The position numbers were made by a program, and so were the translations under genes. From assembly GCA_900552935.1 (NCBI GenBank), contig USBN01000001.1, positions 20,906 through 84,905 on the forward strand: a DNA stretch of 64,000 nt. The letters are read 5' to 3'. The notes below the pieces were generated by a model. That model had not been told where the DNA came from. It searched no databases and worked only from the letters and a program-made list of their open reading frames with translations. Every line of letters starts with the position of its first letter. Position 1 is the first letter of the stretch. Source of the stretch: an uncultured Coriobacteriaceae bacterium. GTDB taxonomy: Bacteria; Actinomycetota; Coriobacteriia; Coriobacteriales; Atopobiaceae. Below, in pieces: positions 24,118-31,841 of the stretch.

Positions 24118-24365
24118 CTACTCCTTGCGAACCGTCGGGTGGGTCAGCCTCACCTCGATGCGGCAGCCGAGGGCGTTGGCGACAGACTCGAGTGTGGCGA
24201 TGGTTGCATTGCCATTACCCTGCTCGAGCCGGCTCAGACTGGATTGGTGGATGCCGCAGATCTTCGCAACCTCCCCTGCGTGAGGTTCGCCTCGGCGCGA
24301 GCCTCAGCAAAGGTTCGCCCGACCCTGTACATCAGCTCATCTTCTTTGTAGCGTTTTTGGCTCAT
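24118..24365 (-). pseudogene. Frameshifted XRE-family HTH gene (HigA-like)
   Basis: Reading from the ATG at 24365 gives MSQKRYKEDELMYRVGRTF and continues to AEANLTQG, the start of a helix-turn-helix, then runs into a stop. The neighbouring frame continues EVAKICGIHQSSLSRLEQG, then NATIATLESVANALGC and RIEVRLTHPTVRKE before a TAG. One base is missing in the GGGG run at the Gly-Glu junction: the span is 248 bases instead of the 249 needed for an 82-residue protein. The restored product would be a typical single-domain XRE repressor or HigA-type antitoxin. No toxin gene is adjacent. A perfect palindrome and a terminator bracket it, so the unit was recently functional, or the missing base is a sequence error. 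Confidence 0.75.
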
Positions 24366-24372
24366 CGGTACT

Positions 24373-24391
24373 CACCAACCTTTCGTTGGTG
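24373..24391. promoter_or_regulatory. Palindromic operator in front of the XRE gene
   Basis: CACCAAC-CTTTC-GTTGGTG is a perfect 7-bp inverted repeat with a 5-base spacer, eight bases upstream of the XRE start codon. Position and symmetry fit an autoregulatory site. Confidence 0.6.
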
Positions 24392-24439
24392 CTGAGGACC
24401 AGTATGCTTCGGGGCGCGCGAGGCCTTTGGCCGGTGACG

Positions 24440-24462
24440 CCCCCCCCCCCGCACTTTTTTTT
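24440..24462. repeat. Homopolymer tracts: 11 C followed closely by 8 T
   Basis: Eleven Cs (24440-24450), GCAC, then eight Ts (24455-24462), upstream of the frameshifted XRE gene. Such tracts are prone to slippage in replication and in sequencing. Confidence 0.85.
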
Positions 24463-24594
24463 GAATGAGCCTCCAAACCGCACTAACAAGCAGGTCCTTC
24501 GCATGTAGACCCGCTCGTTATCCATACGATACGTTACGCAGCGTAACGGCGGTTGTTGACATTTATAAAAGGCGCCCATATGCCGGCCAAACGT

Positions 24595-24891
24595 TCAATC
24601 CAACTCGGAGTCCACCTTCACGACGCGCTCGCCCTCGCCCGTGAGTTCGTACTCGTTTTCGAGCTGACCGCCGTTGCGCAGGTAACGTGCCCGAACCGAA
24701 ACGAGGTCCTTGTGCTCAAGGGAGTGGATGGAGTTCCTAATCGTCCCCTCGCTGCACGAGAAGTCGCGAGCCAGCCCGTTGATGCTCAGGACATGCGTCC
24801 CGTCGCCGTCCGCGATTCGCTTGAGGATCGCAAGCTCGCGCTCATTGAGACGCACTCCCGCGACGGCACTCACCTTGGCCCTCTTTGTCAT
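24595..24891 (-). CDS. Small winged-helix DNA-binding protein
   Basis: A 98-residue protein starting MTKRAKVSAVAGVRLNEREL. A winged-helix fold is suggested by ELAILKRIADGDGTHVLSIN, the recognition-helix region GLARDFSCSEGTIRNSIHSL, and a wing and final strand ENEYELTGEGERVV. It resembles MarR/ArsR-type and phage-like one-domain regulators without a clear family. It follows, in the same direction, the LPXTG surface protein gene upstream, but a strong terminator lies between them. The ribosome site is weak (GGA). Confidence 0.6.
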   Translation of the reverse strand: MTKRAKVSAVAGVRLNERELAILKRIADGDGTHVLSINGLARDFSCSEGTIRNSIHSLEHKDLVSVRARYLRNGGQLENEYELTGEGERVVKVDSELD

Positions 24892-24924
24892 CTCGTTTCC
24901 ATCCAATCTCTGCTCGTCGAAAAA

Positions 24925-24954
24925 GGCCGTCGCCCACATATCCAGGCGACGGCC
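24925..24954 (-). terminator. Terminator of the 665-residue surface protein gene
   Basis: GGCCGTCGCC (24925-24934) pairs perfectly with GGCGACGGCC (24945-24954), followed by TTTTTCG on the minus strand. Confidence 0.85.
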
Positions 24955-24964
24955 CACAAGGTCT

Positions 24965-26962
24965 CTAGTGCTCGCGACGGCGCAGCGCGATGCCCGCGCC
25001 AAGTGCGGCGAGAGAGCCGCCTGCGAGAAGGGCCGGGAGTGCCGCGGACGTCGTGTCGCCGGTCTGGGGCAGCTTCTTGTCAGGCGTCTTGTTGCCCGCA
25101 TCCGGGGTTGTCGGGGCCGCGGGGTTCTTAGTCCACTTGCCGTAAAGCGTCATGGAGCCGGTCAGGGCGTCACCGTCATTCCACTTGGCGGTGCAGGCCT
25201 CGTCGGTGTACCAGCCATCGAAGGTGTAGCCGTCGATGGACTCCGGAGCCTTGGCCGTATAGGCGGCTCCAAGCTCGAGGTCAGTATCGGTATCGGGAAC
25301 CTTGGCGCCCTCGGGAGCATCGCCAACGTACTTGTAGTCGACGCTCACGAGGCCGTGCGCCGCCTTGAGGGCGATGGCGTCCTCTTTGGCGACAAGAGAA
25401 GTGCCCGGCTGGACAGCGGCAACGTGTTTGATCTCACCGTGTGCGGACCAACGGGTTGCAGCAGCGTCGCCATACCAGCCGTCGATATCGTGGCCACAGC
25501 CGTCGAACTCGGTGAGGGCGTTATTGTGAGTGGCGCCAAAAGTGAGGGTGCCACCCTCCTCGACATACAGGTCATCGCCAGCAAGAGCAGCGTTGTTGTT
25601 GTCAATCACAGCAGAGGCAGGAAGCGTGAGGCTCGATCCGCCACGCACTACAACACCGCCACCCATCTGCGCGAGCTTCATCTTGGCAGAGCAGTTCGCC
25701 GAAGAAGCGTCGTTGCCGGTAATGGTGAGATTGGCGCCTTTGGCAAACGTCGCCTCCGAACCTGCATCGAGGAAGAGACCCGTAACCTTATTGCCGGTAA
25801 TGGACACTGTTGAGGCGGCATCGACATTGAGGCTAGCACCCTTCGCCTTGAGGCGCATGCCGGCGCTCCAGTAGCTCGTTCCGCGCGTGCCAGAAATCTG
25901 TACATTGGCACCATTCTTGAACTCGCCCTCGCCGGTAAAGATGATGCCTGTAAGGGCGTTGTTGTCGGCAGTCACCGTAGAGTTATCGACAGTGAGATTG
26001 CCGGCAGAAAGGCCGTGAGAACCGTTGCCAGAGAAGTCTACAACGGAACCATTCACGATATTGAAGTGGGAGCCGTTCGATCCATTACCGGTAGAGTTCA
26101 CGACGTTCACATGAGAGCCGTCAATCGTGACGCCGAAGGTGCCCGTGAAGCCAGAACGGTTATGGTCGGAGGTATAGGTAGAGCCTCCCGTGATGTTCAC
26201 GTTGTAGTGACCGTCGCCGCCGTCCCACTCGAGGGCGTCCTGCTTGTAGTTTTTGATCGTGAGGTTCGAGCCATTCGTAATGTTCAGCTTGTTGTTGCTG
26301 CAGAAGTAGATGGCATGCACGTTGCTGGCAGTACCGGTACCGTCCATGGTGAGTGTGGCCGCATCAAGCGCAAGTGAGCCACCTTTGCTCGCGCAGATAG
26401 ACATCCAATTCCACTCGCCATAGGGCGTAGAGCCAACGCGGCTCATACTCGCATCGACGTTCTTAAACGTCAAAGCATGCTCCCAGACGGCAATGCCCTT
26501 GTCGTTGAAGGTCAGGCTATGCTTGTCGGCACCACCGTCGATGGTGAGGTCGCCTTTCAGATTGAGCCCCTTCGTCACGGCATCCTGGAGAAGCTCGATG
26601 GTTGCGCCATCCTCGGCATCGGCAACAGCCTCGTCAAAAGACGCGTAGGTCTTGTTGCCGATCTTGGCAACGGGGTTGGCGACCGGCGTCTCCGTACCTG
26701 CGGCGGGCTGATCGTCAGCAGTATCCTCCGCTGCAAGCGTGACGGGCGCAGTGGCGGCGACATCCGTGTCGGCCTCAGGCTCCTCGGCAGACTGGGCAGC
26801 GGGATCTAGCTGCGTGGTCGCCTCGAGCGTAGTCGCGGGCGCCTCATCGGCAACGGCGACGGAAGGCGCAAGCACGCCGAGAGAGGCCGCAAGGCCAGCC
26901 GCGATCACGGCTGCGGCCACGCGACCACATCCCACAGCGAGGTGCGATTTGTTCATCTTCAT
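24965..26962 (-). CDS. LPXTG-anchored beta-helix surface protein
   Basis: A 665-residue secreted protein. An N-terminal signal peptide (hydrophobic core AAAVIAAGLAASLGVLAPSVAVA) is followed by an acidic Thr/Ala-rich region. Residues about 130-480 form a parallel beta-helix with repeated short strands and Asn/Gly turns (LNITNGSNLTIKNYK, FTGTFGVTIDGSHVNVVNST, FKNGANVQISGTRGTS). Near residue 570 a Listeria-Bacteroides/InlB-type repeat occurs (ESIDGYTFDGWYTDE, then SMTLYGKW). The sorting signal is KLPQTGD, a hydrophobic helix and RRREH, so sortase attaches it to peptidoglycan. It is likely an adhesin or glycan-interacting protein. A 28-bp element shared with the next adhesin gene lies 126 bases upstream. 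Confidence 0.85.
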   Translation of the reverse strand: MKMNKSHLAVGCGRVAAAVIAAGLAASLGVLAPSVAVADEAPATTLEATTQLDPAAQSAEEPEADTDVAATAPVTLAAEDTADDQPAAGTETPVANPVAKIGNKTYASFDEAVADAEDGATIELLQDAVTKGLNLKGDLTIDGGADKHSLTFNDKGIAVWEHALTFKNVDASMSRVGSTPYGEWNWMSICASKGGSLALDAATLTMDGTGTASNVHAIYFCSNNKLNITNGSNLTIKNYKQDALEWDGGDGHYNVNITGGSTYTSDHNRSGFTGTFGVTIDGSHVNVVNSTGNGSNGSHFNIVNGSVVDFSGNGSHGLSAGNLTVDNSTVTADNNALTGIIFTGEGEFKNGANVQISGTRGTSYWSAGMRLKAKGASLNVDAASTVSITGNKVTGLFLDAGSEATFAKGANLTITGNDASSANCSAKMKLAQMGGGVVVRGGSSLTLPASAVIDNNNAALAGDDLYVEEGGTLTFGATHNNALTEFDGCGHDIDGWYGDAAATRWSAHGEIKHVAAVQPGTSLVAKEDAIALKAAHGLVSVDYKYVGDAPEGAKVPDTDTDLELGAAYTAKAPESIDGYTFDGWYTDEACTAKWNDGDALTGSMTLYGKWTKNPAAPTTPDAGNKTPDKKLPQTGDTTSAALPALLAGGSLAALGAGIALRRREH

Positions 26963-27087
26963 TTAAGGCTCCTCTCACCCATCAGGTGGCGGATGCCTAC
27001 GTCGCGCTACTCATGCTCATGCGTTATGAGAAAGAAAGAAGGGCATCCCCTCTGTAGAAGTTAGGTATATGCGCGCGTAACCAGGCA

Positions 27088-27115
27088 AAATATCGCTTAT
27101 ATGCATATTTAGGGA
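27088..27115 (-). promoter_or_regulatory. Shared upstream element, copy 1
   Basis: A 28-bp sequence with core GCTTATATGCATATTT matches 30428-30455 at 26 of 28 positions. It includes the palindrome ATATGCATAT. It lies 126 bases upstream of the 665-residue adhesin start. A common regulator site or promoter for both adhesin genes is likely. Confidence 0.65.
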
Positions 27116-27349
27116 GTGATAGCCCGGGTGCGTACTTTTTTCTGCCACGTGAACGCATGCTCGCTATGCGTGACATGCATATTTATCGATAGCAGAGTAT
27201 CGGGTGCTGCGCTCTCGCGACATCGTGAACAAGCGCGTTGCGACCCGCGGCACGATGCCAGATGAACAAGCGCTACGCACCCGCGGCCCGAGTGGCTGCT
27301 CACCTTCGCTATCCCTCAATTTGTGAGGCTCAAATCCGGCGCAAAATGA

Positions 27350-27380
27350 GAGCCCGGCAGGCGAAATGCCTACCGGGCTC
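27350..27380 (-). terminator. Terminator of the 961-residue adhesin gene
   Basis: GAGCCCGG (27350-27357) pairs with CCGGGCTC (27373-27380), with an inner AGGC/GCCT stem; TCTCATTTTGC follows on the minus strand. Confidence 0.75.
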
Positions 27381-27411
27381 GTGGTTCAAACGCTATTTTC
27401 GAGCTTCGAGG

Positions 27412-30297
27412 TTACTTCCTCTTGCGGCTCACGGTCACGCCAGCAGCAATGCAGACAACGGCGGCGACGACAAACACGATGGGGAGCGTCGCGTTGTTGG
27501 TGTCACCCGTCTGGGGAAGCTGCTTCGCGGGCTGCTCGGGCTCGCTGGGCTTAGCGGCGGGAGCAGTGTAGCTGTTGGTGAAGGTCGGGTTGTTGCCCTC
27601 GACGGTTGCCACGAGCTGACCCTCGCCCTTGTCGCCAACCGTAACCTTGACCGTGTACTCGGAGTTGTCGTAGGTCATGCCCTCGACGTCGCCGTCGACC
27701 TCATGCATGGTGAAGGTGTAGGTGCCGGCCTGCTTGAGGGTGAGCTCGCGGAAGGCGACGTTGCCCTTGGCGTCGTTGGTGGCACGGTCCATGACGTCGC
27801 CGTTGTTGAGGAGCTCGAAGGTGAACTGGCCATCGGAGAGGTCAGCGCCCTCGAGGACCTTCGTGGCCGCGAGGTTCACGGTCGCGGGAGCGGCAGCGTA
27901 AGTGTTGTTGAACACGATCTCGCTCGCACCCTCGGTACTCGCGTCAAGCTGGCCCTCGCCGTTGTCCTTGACGTTCACGGTAACCGTATAGGTCTTCGGG
28001 TCATAGCTGACGCCGGCGGCGTCGCCCTGGACCTCGCGAACCGTGTAGACGTGCGTGCCAGGCTCGGCGTAGTGCTGCTGGGCCTTAAAGACCACGGAGC
28101 CATCGGCCGCGTTGGTGGCGGTGTCGACGACCTTATTGCCCTCGACGAGCTCGAAGTCGAACTCGCCCTGCTTGAGGTCACGGCCATCGAGCTTCTTCGT
28201 GACGGAGACGTTCTGCAACACGTTGAAGTAGACGTCCTTGGCGGAGTATTTGTTCACGAAGTTGAGGTCGCCATCGGTGGTGGCGGTGAGGTTGCCCTCG
28301 CCGTCATCGGTGACGGTGACCTTGACGATGTGGGCGTCGTCGTTAGTAACGCCGGGCTTGGAGCCGCTCTCGGTAACGGTGTACTCGAACGTCTTGCTCA
28401 TCTCTCCGCCAAGGTCGGTCTTGGTGAAGGTGAGGTCGCCGAAGCTGAAGTCGCCGTGAGCGTCGTTGGAGACGACCGTCTCGGTCATGTTGGCGGGCAT
28501 GGGGGCACCCACGGTAACAGGGGCAAGGGTGAACCAGTAGTCATCACCATTGAGCGCCGGGGCATTGAGGCCGTCGTCGGCGGCGATGGTCTTGTTGCCG
28601 GTCAGGGAAACCGTGGCGTCGTTCTTCGGGCCGTACTCGTTGACGAACTCGAGGCCGCCCTCGGGAAGCCTAACGTTCGCCTTGAGAGCGCCCTGCTCGT
28701 AGGTCACGTCAATCTCGACGGTCTTGGGAAGTGTCTTGGGGCTGACGCCAACAGCGGAAAGGTTGCTGGTGTCCTCGGCCACCTCGTAGAGATAGGTGCC
28801 CGTCTTGGTGAAAGTGATGTCGCCGAAGTGGAAGTAGCCGGCGGCGTCGTTAGAGACGGTCGTCTCGGCAGGAAGCGGTGCACCATCGGCGGAAATCGTG
28901 AACTTGAACTCGTCAGCGGCGAGAGCACGGCCGATGAGCGTCTTGTGGCCGACGAGGCTATCGGCACCCTTAACAGTGACGGACGCAGGAGCGGCGAGCT
29001 CGATCGTCGGGACGTCGAAGTTGGCCGTCTTAGCATCGGAGACGATGTCGCCCTGACCAGTCTGCGTCTGGACGGTCTTGTACTCGACGTAGCTCGCAGC
29101 GTCCACGTTCGTCTCGAAGGTCTTAGCCTCGCCAGCCGCAGCAACCTCAGCCTTGGCCGCGTCGCTGGGGCGAATGGTGAACGTCACGGAGTAGGTGACG
29201 CCCTTCTCGAGCGTACCGAGCCCAGAAAGATCCCAGCTGAGGTTGCCGCCGTTGATGGTAGCAGGAGGAGCGCCGTTCCATGCCTCACCGTTCTTGGCAT
29301 AGCGGGCATTCTCGATGGAGCCGTCCGCGGCCGTGCCCTCGACCCACTGCGTGAGCTGGTCGACGATCTTGACATCCTTGTAGCCGGCGGACTTGGTGAT
29401 GACCTGGCCGATCTGCGAGAACGCAGAGGCGAGGTTGTCAGCCGTGGTGCCGTCGAGGAAGGTGCCAGTGGTGTCAGTCGCGAAGGACTGCATCTTGTCG
29501 GCGTCCTTGGCGACGCTCACGACAAACAGGTTGGCGCCGTTGCGGCGGTTGGCCTCAGCCTTGGCGGCGGCGTAGCAACGACCGTCATAGGTGTCGACGT
29601 TACCGAGGCCGTAAATGTCGTTTTCCTTGTGGTCGACCCGACCATAGCCGAACCAGCCACCCTCGTCCTCCGGCGTATAGCCCATGGGGCTCACGCGGTA
29701 CGTCGGGTTGCCGTCGGAGAGGAACACAATGTGCTTCTCAGCGCCCTCGCGGCCACTCGTCTGGGCGTTCGCGAGCTTGAGGCCGCCCTCCCAGTTCGTG
29801 CCCTGGTTCCTCTTGGCATTCGTCGGGACAGCGTTGGCGACGACGCTCGGGTCGCTCGTGAAGCCCGTGGCAACCTGGGCGTTCGTGCCAAACGTCACGA
29901 CGGAGACCTGAATCTGCTTGTTGGCGTTCTCGCCGGTGAGCAGGCTGTTCGCGAGGGAGGCAGCGGCATCGTGCGCGGCCTTCATGCGGCTCTTGCCGCG
30001 CCAACCGCTCACCGTGTCGTTCATGCTCGAAGACACGTCAACGACGAACACGACGTCCACCGGCTTGGCGGACGAGGACTGCTCGGTGTCGCCGGTCACT
30101 GACAACGTGAGGTCATACGTACCGTCACCGTTGTCCTTGATGGTCTTGCTGTGGGCGGGCGTCCTATCAACCACGCTGCCGGCGTTCTCCGCCAGCGCCG
30201 CGGTGGGCGTCGCAATCCCAAGCGCGAGCATGACCGTAGCGGCTACCGCAAACAGACGGCGACGCCACGAGCGGCTCGCGTGGCCGTTCGATTTCAT
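27412..30297 (-). CDS. LPXTG-anchored VWA/pilin-repeat adhesin
   Basis: A 961-residue surface protein. It has a signal peptide (residues 1-36), then a von Willebrand A domain with the MIDAS motif DVSSSM (Asp87) to about residue 340. After a linker come four or five isopeptide-type pilin repeats of the Spy0128/FctA kind. The repeats share KxLxGR or KVLEGADL at the start, FTFEL in the middle, TYTFTMHE-like strands, and FNNTY or FTNSY at the end. The cell-wall signal is QLPQTGD, a hydrophobic helix and SRKRK. VWA plus pilin repeats is the layout of tip adhesins of Gram-positive pili. The ribosome site is GAGAGGAGC. The last repeat closely resembles the last repeat of the 2,472-residue adhesin, which indicates common descent. 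Confidence 0.88.
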   Translation of the reverse strand: MKSNGHASRSWRRRLFAVAATVMLALGIATPTAALAENAGSVVDRTPAHSKTIKDNGDGTYDLTLSVTGDTEQSSSAKPVDVVFVVDVSSSMNDTVSGWRGKSRMKAAHDAAASLANSLLTGENANKQIQVSVVTFGTNAQVATGFTSDPSVVANAVPTNAKRNQGTNWEGGLKLANAQTSGREGAEKHIVFLSDGNPTYRVSPMGYTPEDEGGWFGYGRVDHKENDIYGLGNVDTYDGRCYAAAKAEANRRNGANLFVVSVAKDADKMQSFATDTTGTFLDGTTADNLASAFSQIGQVITKSAGYKDVKIVDQLTQWVEGTAADGSIENARYAKNGEAWNGAPPATINGGNLSWDLSGLGTLEKGVTYSVTFTIRPSDAAKAEVAAAGEAKTFETNVDAASYVEYKTVQTQTGQGDIVSDAKTANFDVPTIELAAPASVTVKGADSLVGHKTLIGRALAADEFKFTISADGAPLPAETTVSNDAAGYFHFGDITFTKTGTYLYEVAEDTSNLSAVGVSPKTLPKTVEIDVTYEQGALKANVRLPEGGLEFVNEYGPKNDATVSLTGNKTIAADDGLNAPALNGDDYWFTLAPVTVGAPMPANMTETVVSNDAHGDFSFGDLTFTKTDLGGEMSKTFEYTVTESGSKPGVTNDDAHIVKVTVTDDGEGNLTATTDGDLNFVNKYSAKDVYFNVLQNVSVTKKLDGRDLKQGEFDFELVEGNKVVDTATNAADGSVVFKAQQHYAEPGTHVYTVREVQGDAAGVSYDPKTYTVTVNVKDNGEGQLDASTEGASEIVFNNTYAAAPATVNLAATKVLEGADLSDGQFTFELLNNGDVMDRATNDAKGNVAFRELTLKQAGTYTFTMHEVDGDVEGMTYDNSEYTVKVTVGDKGEGQLVATVEGNNPTFTNSYTAPAAKPSEPEQPAKQLPQTGDTNNATLPIVFVVAAVVCIAAGVTVSRKRK

Positions 30298-30427
30298 ACA
30301 AGCTCCTCTCCCCAGCGCTTGCGCGCCGATCGCGCGGAGCCGTCAAACTACATTTACGGTGGCCCCGAAGGGCGTCAAATAGACAGCTCCGGCTTATAGT
30401 TTGCTAAAAGAAGCTATCTACCTGCGG

Positions 30428-30455
30428 AAATATAGCTTATATGCATATTTGGGGA
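30428..30455 (-). promoter_or_regulatory. Shared upstream element, copy 2
   Basis: Same 28-bp element as at 27088-27115 with two substitutions, at almost the same distance (131 bases) from the start codon of the 961-residue adhesin. Confidence 0.65.
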
Positions 30456-30520
30456 CAGAATGCTGTCCAAAGTCATGTGCGTCGCGGATGATGGGTCACG
30501 CGCAATGGCACGACGCGCGC

Positions 30521-30650
30521 GTCGCACGGCCCACGCCAACGCCGAGCCTCGATGCAAGACATAGCGACCCACCACGCCCCGCCGCAAGGCCCACGCCAGC
30601 GCCGAGACCCAATGCAAGCCATGGCGCCAACGCCGAGACCCGACGCAAAA
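30521..30650. repeat. Imperfect repeat with 60-bp period plus partial third copy
   Basis: Bases 30521-30566 and 30581-30626 align with a 60-base offset (shared GGCCCACGCCA, GCGCCGAG/ACGCCGAG, ATGCAAG). A third shorter unit starts near 30623 (CCAACGCCGAGACCCGACGC). It lies just before the terminator of the dehydrogenase gene. Confidence 0.6.
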
Positions 30651-30655
30651 GAAAA

Positions 30656-30681
30656 GCCCGGCAGACGCAAGCCTGCCGGGC
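30656..30681 (-). terminator. Terminator of the hydroxyacid dehydrogenase gene
   Basis: GCCCGGCAG (30656-30664) pairs with CTGCCGGGC (30673-30681); TTTTCTTTTGC follows on the minus strand. Confidence 0.85.
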
Positions 30682-30748
30682 AAACTACATCTCTTCAGTT
30701 ATCGCAAGGCAAGGGCGGGCGTCATGGCTCCGCGCCGGGAGCGCCTAG

Positions 30749-31723
30749 TTACACGCGGGCCTCGTCGTTCCACCAGCTGCCGAGCTGGGCGATGTTGCCG
30801 CGGATGTGCTCGCAGCTCGCGTGGAAGGCGGCCTGCTCGCGCGCGTCGAGCGGCAGCTCGAAGGTCTCCTCGACACCGTTCACGCCCACGACGCACGGGA
30901 TGGACGAGAAGATGTCCTCCTCGCCGTGCTCACCGGTGAGCAGCGTCGAGCAGCAGGTCACGTAGTGCTCATTGCCAAGGACGGCCTGGACGAGACGGAC
31001 GGCGGCGTTAGCGACCGCGTACTCGGTGCACTGCTTGCCGGCGTAGGTAACGTAGCCGCCGTGGCGGGCCTCGGCCTCGCACTCGGCCCGGTCGAAGCCG
31101 AAGCGCTCGGGCTGCTCGGCGGCGAGATCAGCGAGCGTCTTGCAGCCGAAGCTCACGCAGGACATGGCGGCGAACTGGGACGCGCCGTGCTCGCCGAGCA
31201 TATAGGCGTTGATTGAGTGCTGGTCGAGGCCGACGCGCTTGGAGATGGCGTTGCGCAGGCGGCCGGAGTCCAGGGCGGTACCGGAGCCGACGATGCGCCT
31301 GGGGTCGCAGCCGGAGAGGCGCCAGATCTCGGTACAGATGACGTCGCAGGGGTTGGAGATGGAGACCCAGACGCCGTCGAAGCCGGCATCGGCGACGCGA
31401 GCGATAAAGGTGCGGGCGATCTCGGAGGTAACGAAGAGCTCGCCGTCGCGGTCCTTGGCGGCAGCGGAGACGTCACCGGCGGCGTTCACGATGACGTCGC
31501 AGCCGGCGAGCTTCTCGTACTCGGCACCACAGGCGACGATCTTGCAGTTACGGGGATAGAACGACAGAGCGTCCGTGAAGTCCTGGACCTCGCTCGTCAG
31601 CTTCTGCTCGTTGATGTCGCAGAGATAGAGCTCGTCCGCAAGACCCTGCATGAGAAGGGCGTTCGCGACGTGCGCGCCCACGTGACCCTGACCAATGATG
31701 CCGACCTTGCGGATGTATGCCAT
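30749..31723 (-). CDS. L-lactate/L-2-hydroxyacid dehydrogenase family protein
   Basis: A 324-residue NAD-dependent dehydrogenase starting MAYIRKVGIIGQGHVGAHVANAL. The N-terminus is a Rossmann fold with GxGxVG and an Asp (LCDIN) that favours NAD. Catalytic residues are seen in ISNPCDV, GSGTALDSGRLRN (substrate Arg, proton-relay Asp) and LGEHGASQF (catalytic His). The specificity loop reads AAGDVSAAAKDRDGELF and lacks the QRPGET-type sequence of true lactate dehydrogenase. It therefore fits the branch with L-2-hydroxyisocaproate dehydrogenase, which accepts larger 2-oxoacids, as well as an unusual lactate dehydrogenase. It is a single gene divergent from the methyltransferase gene. Confidence 0.8.
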   Translation of the reverse strand: MAYIRKVGIIGQGHVGAHVANALLMQGLADELYLCDINEQKLTSEVQDFTDALSFYPRNCKIVACGAEYEKLAGCDVIVNAAGDVSAAAKDRDGELFVTSEIARTFIARVADAGFDGVWVSISNPCDVICTEIWRLSGCDPRRIVGSGTALDSGRLRNAISKRVGLDQHSINAYMLGEHGASQFAAMSCVSFGCKTLADLAAEQPERFGFDRAECEAEARHGGYVTYAGKQCTEYAVANAAVRLVQAVLGNEHYVTCCSTLLTGEHGEEDIFSSIPCVVGVNGVEETFELPLDAREQAAFHASCEHIRGNIAQLGSWWNDEARV

Positions 31724-31841
31724 GTCGTATCCTTTCGTAGTGGGCGCGGGCGCGCCCAAGTTAGGGAGCTACGGTAACACTCCCGTTTTGCCAGAATGTA
31801 ACCGCTTCGCCATCAGGGCGAATTGCAAGATGAGGAGACGC

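Larger units (their letters stand above)
26963..27411. other. Intergenic region between two surface-protein genes
   Basis: No gene is seen. The region holds the shared 28-bp element (27088-27115), AT-rich segments unlike the surrounding GC-rich DNA, another ATGCATATTTAT near 27176, and the terminator of the next adhesin gene (27350-27380). Confidence 0.6.
30298..30748. other. Intergenic region with adhesin promoter element, repeats and terminator
   Basis: No gene is seen. It holds the second copy of the 28-bp element, a 60-bp-period repeat and the terminator of the dehydrogenase gene. Confidence 0.6.

Noticed and set aside
24118..24594. Complete HigBA-type toxin-antitoxin pair
   Set aside because: Only a frameshifted HTH gene is visible; no RelE/HigB-like frame occurs on either strand beside it.
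30521..30650. CRISPR-like repeat
   Set aside because: The copies are diverged, the spacing segments are also similar, and no cas gene is present.
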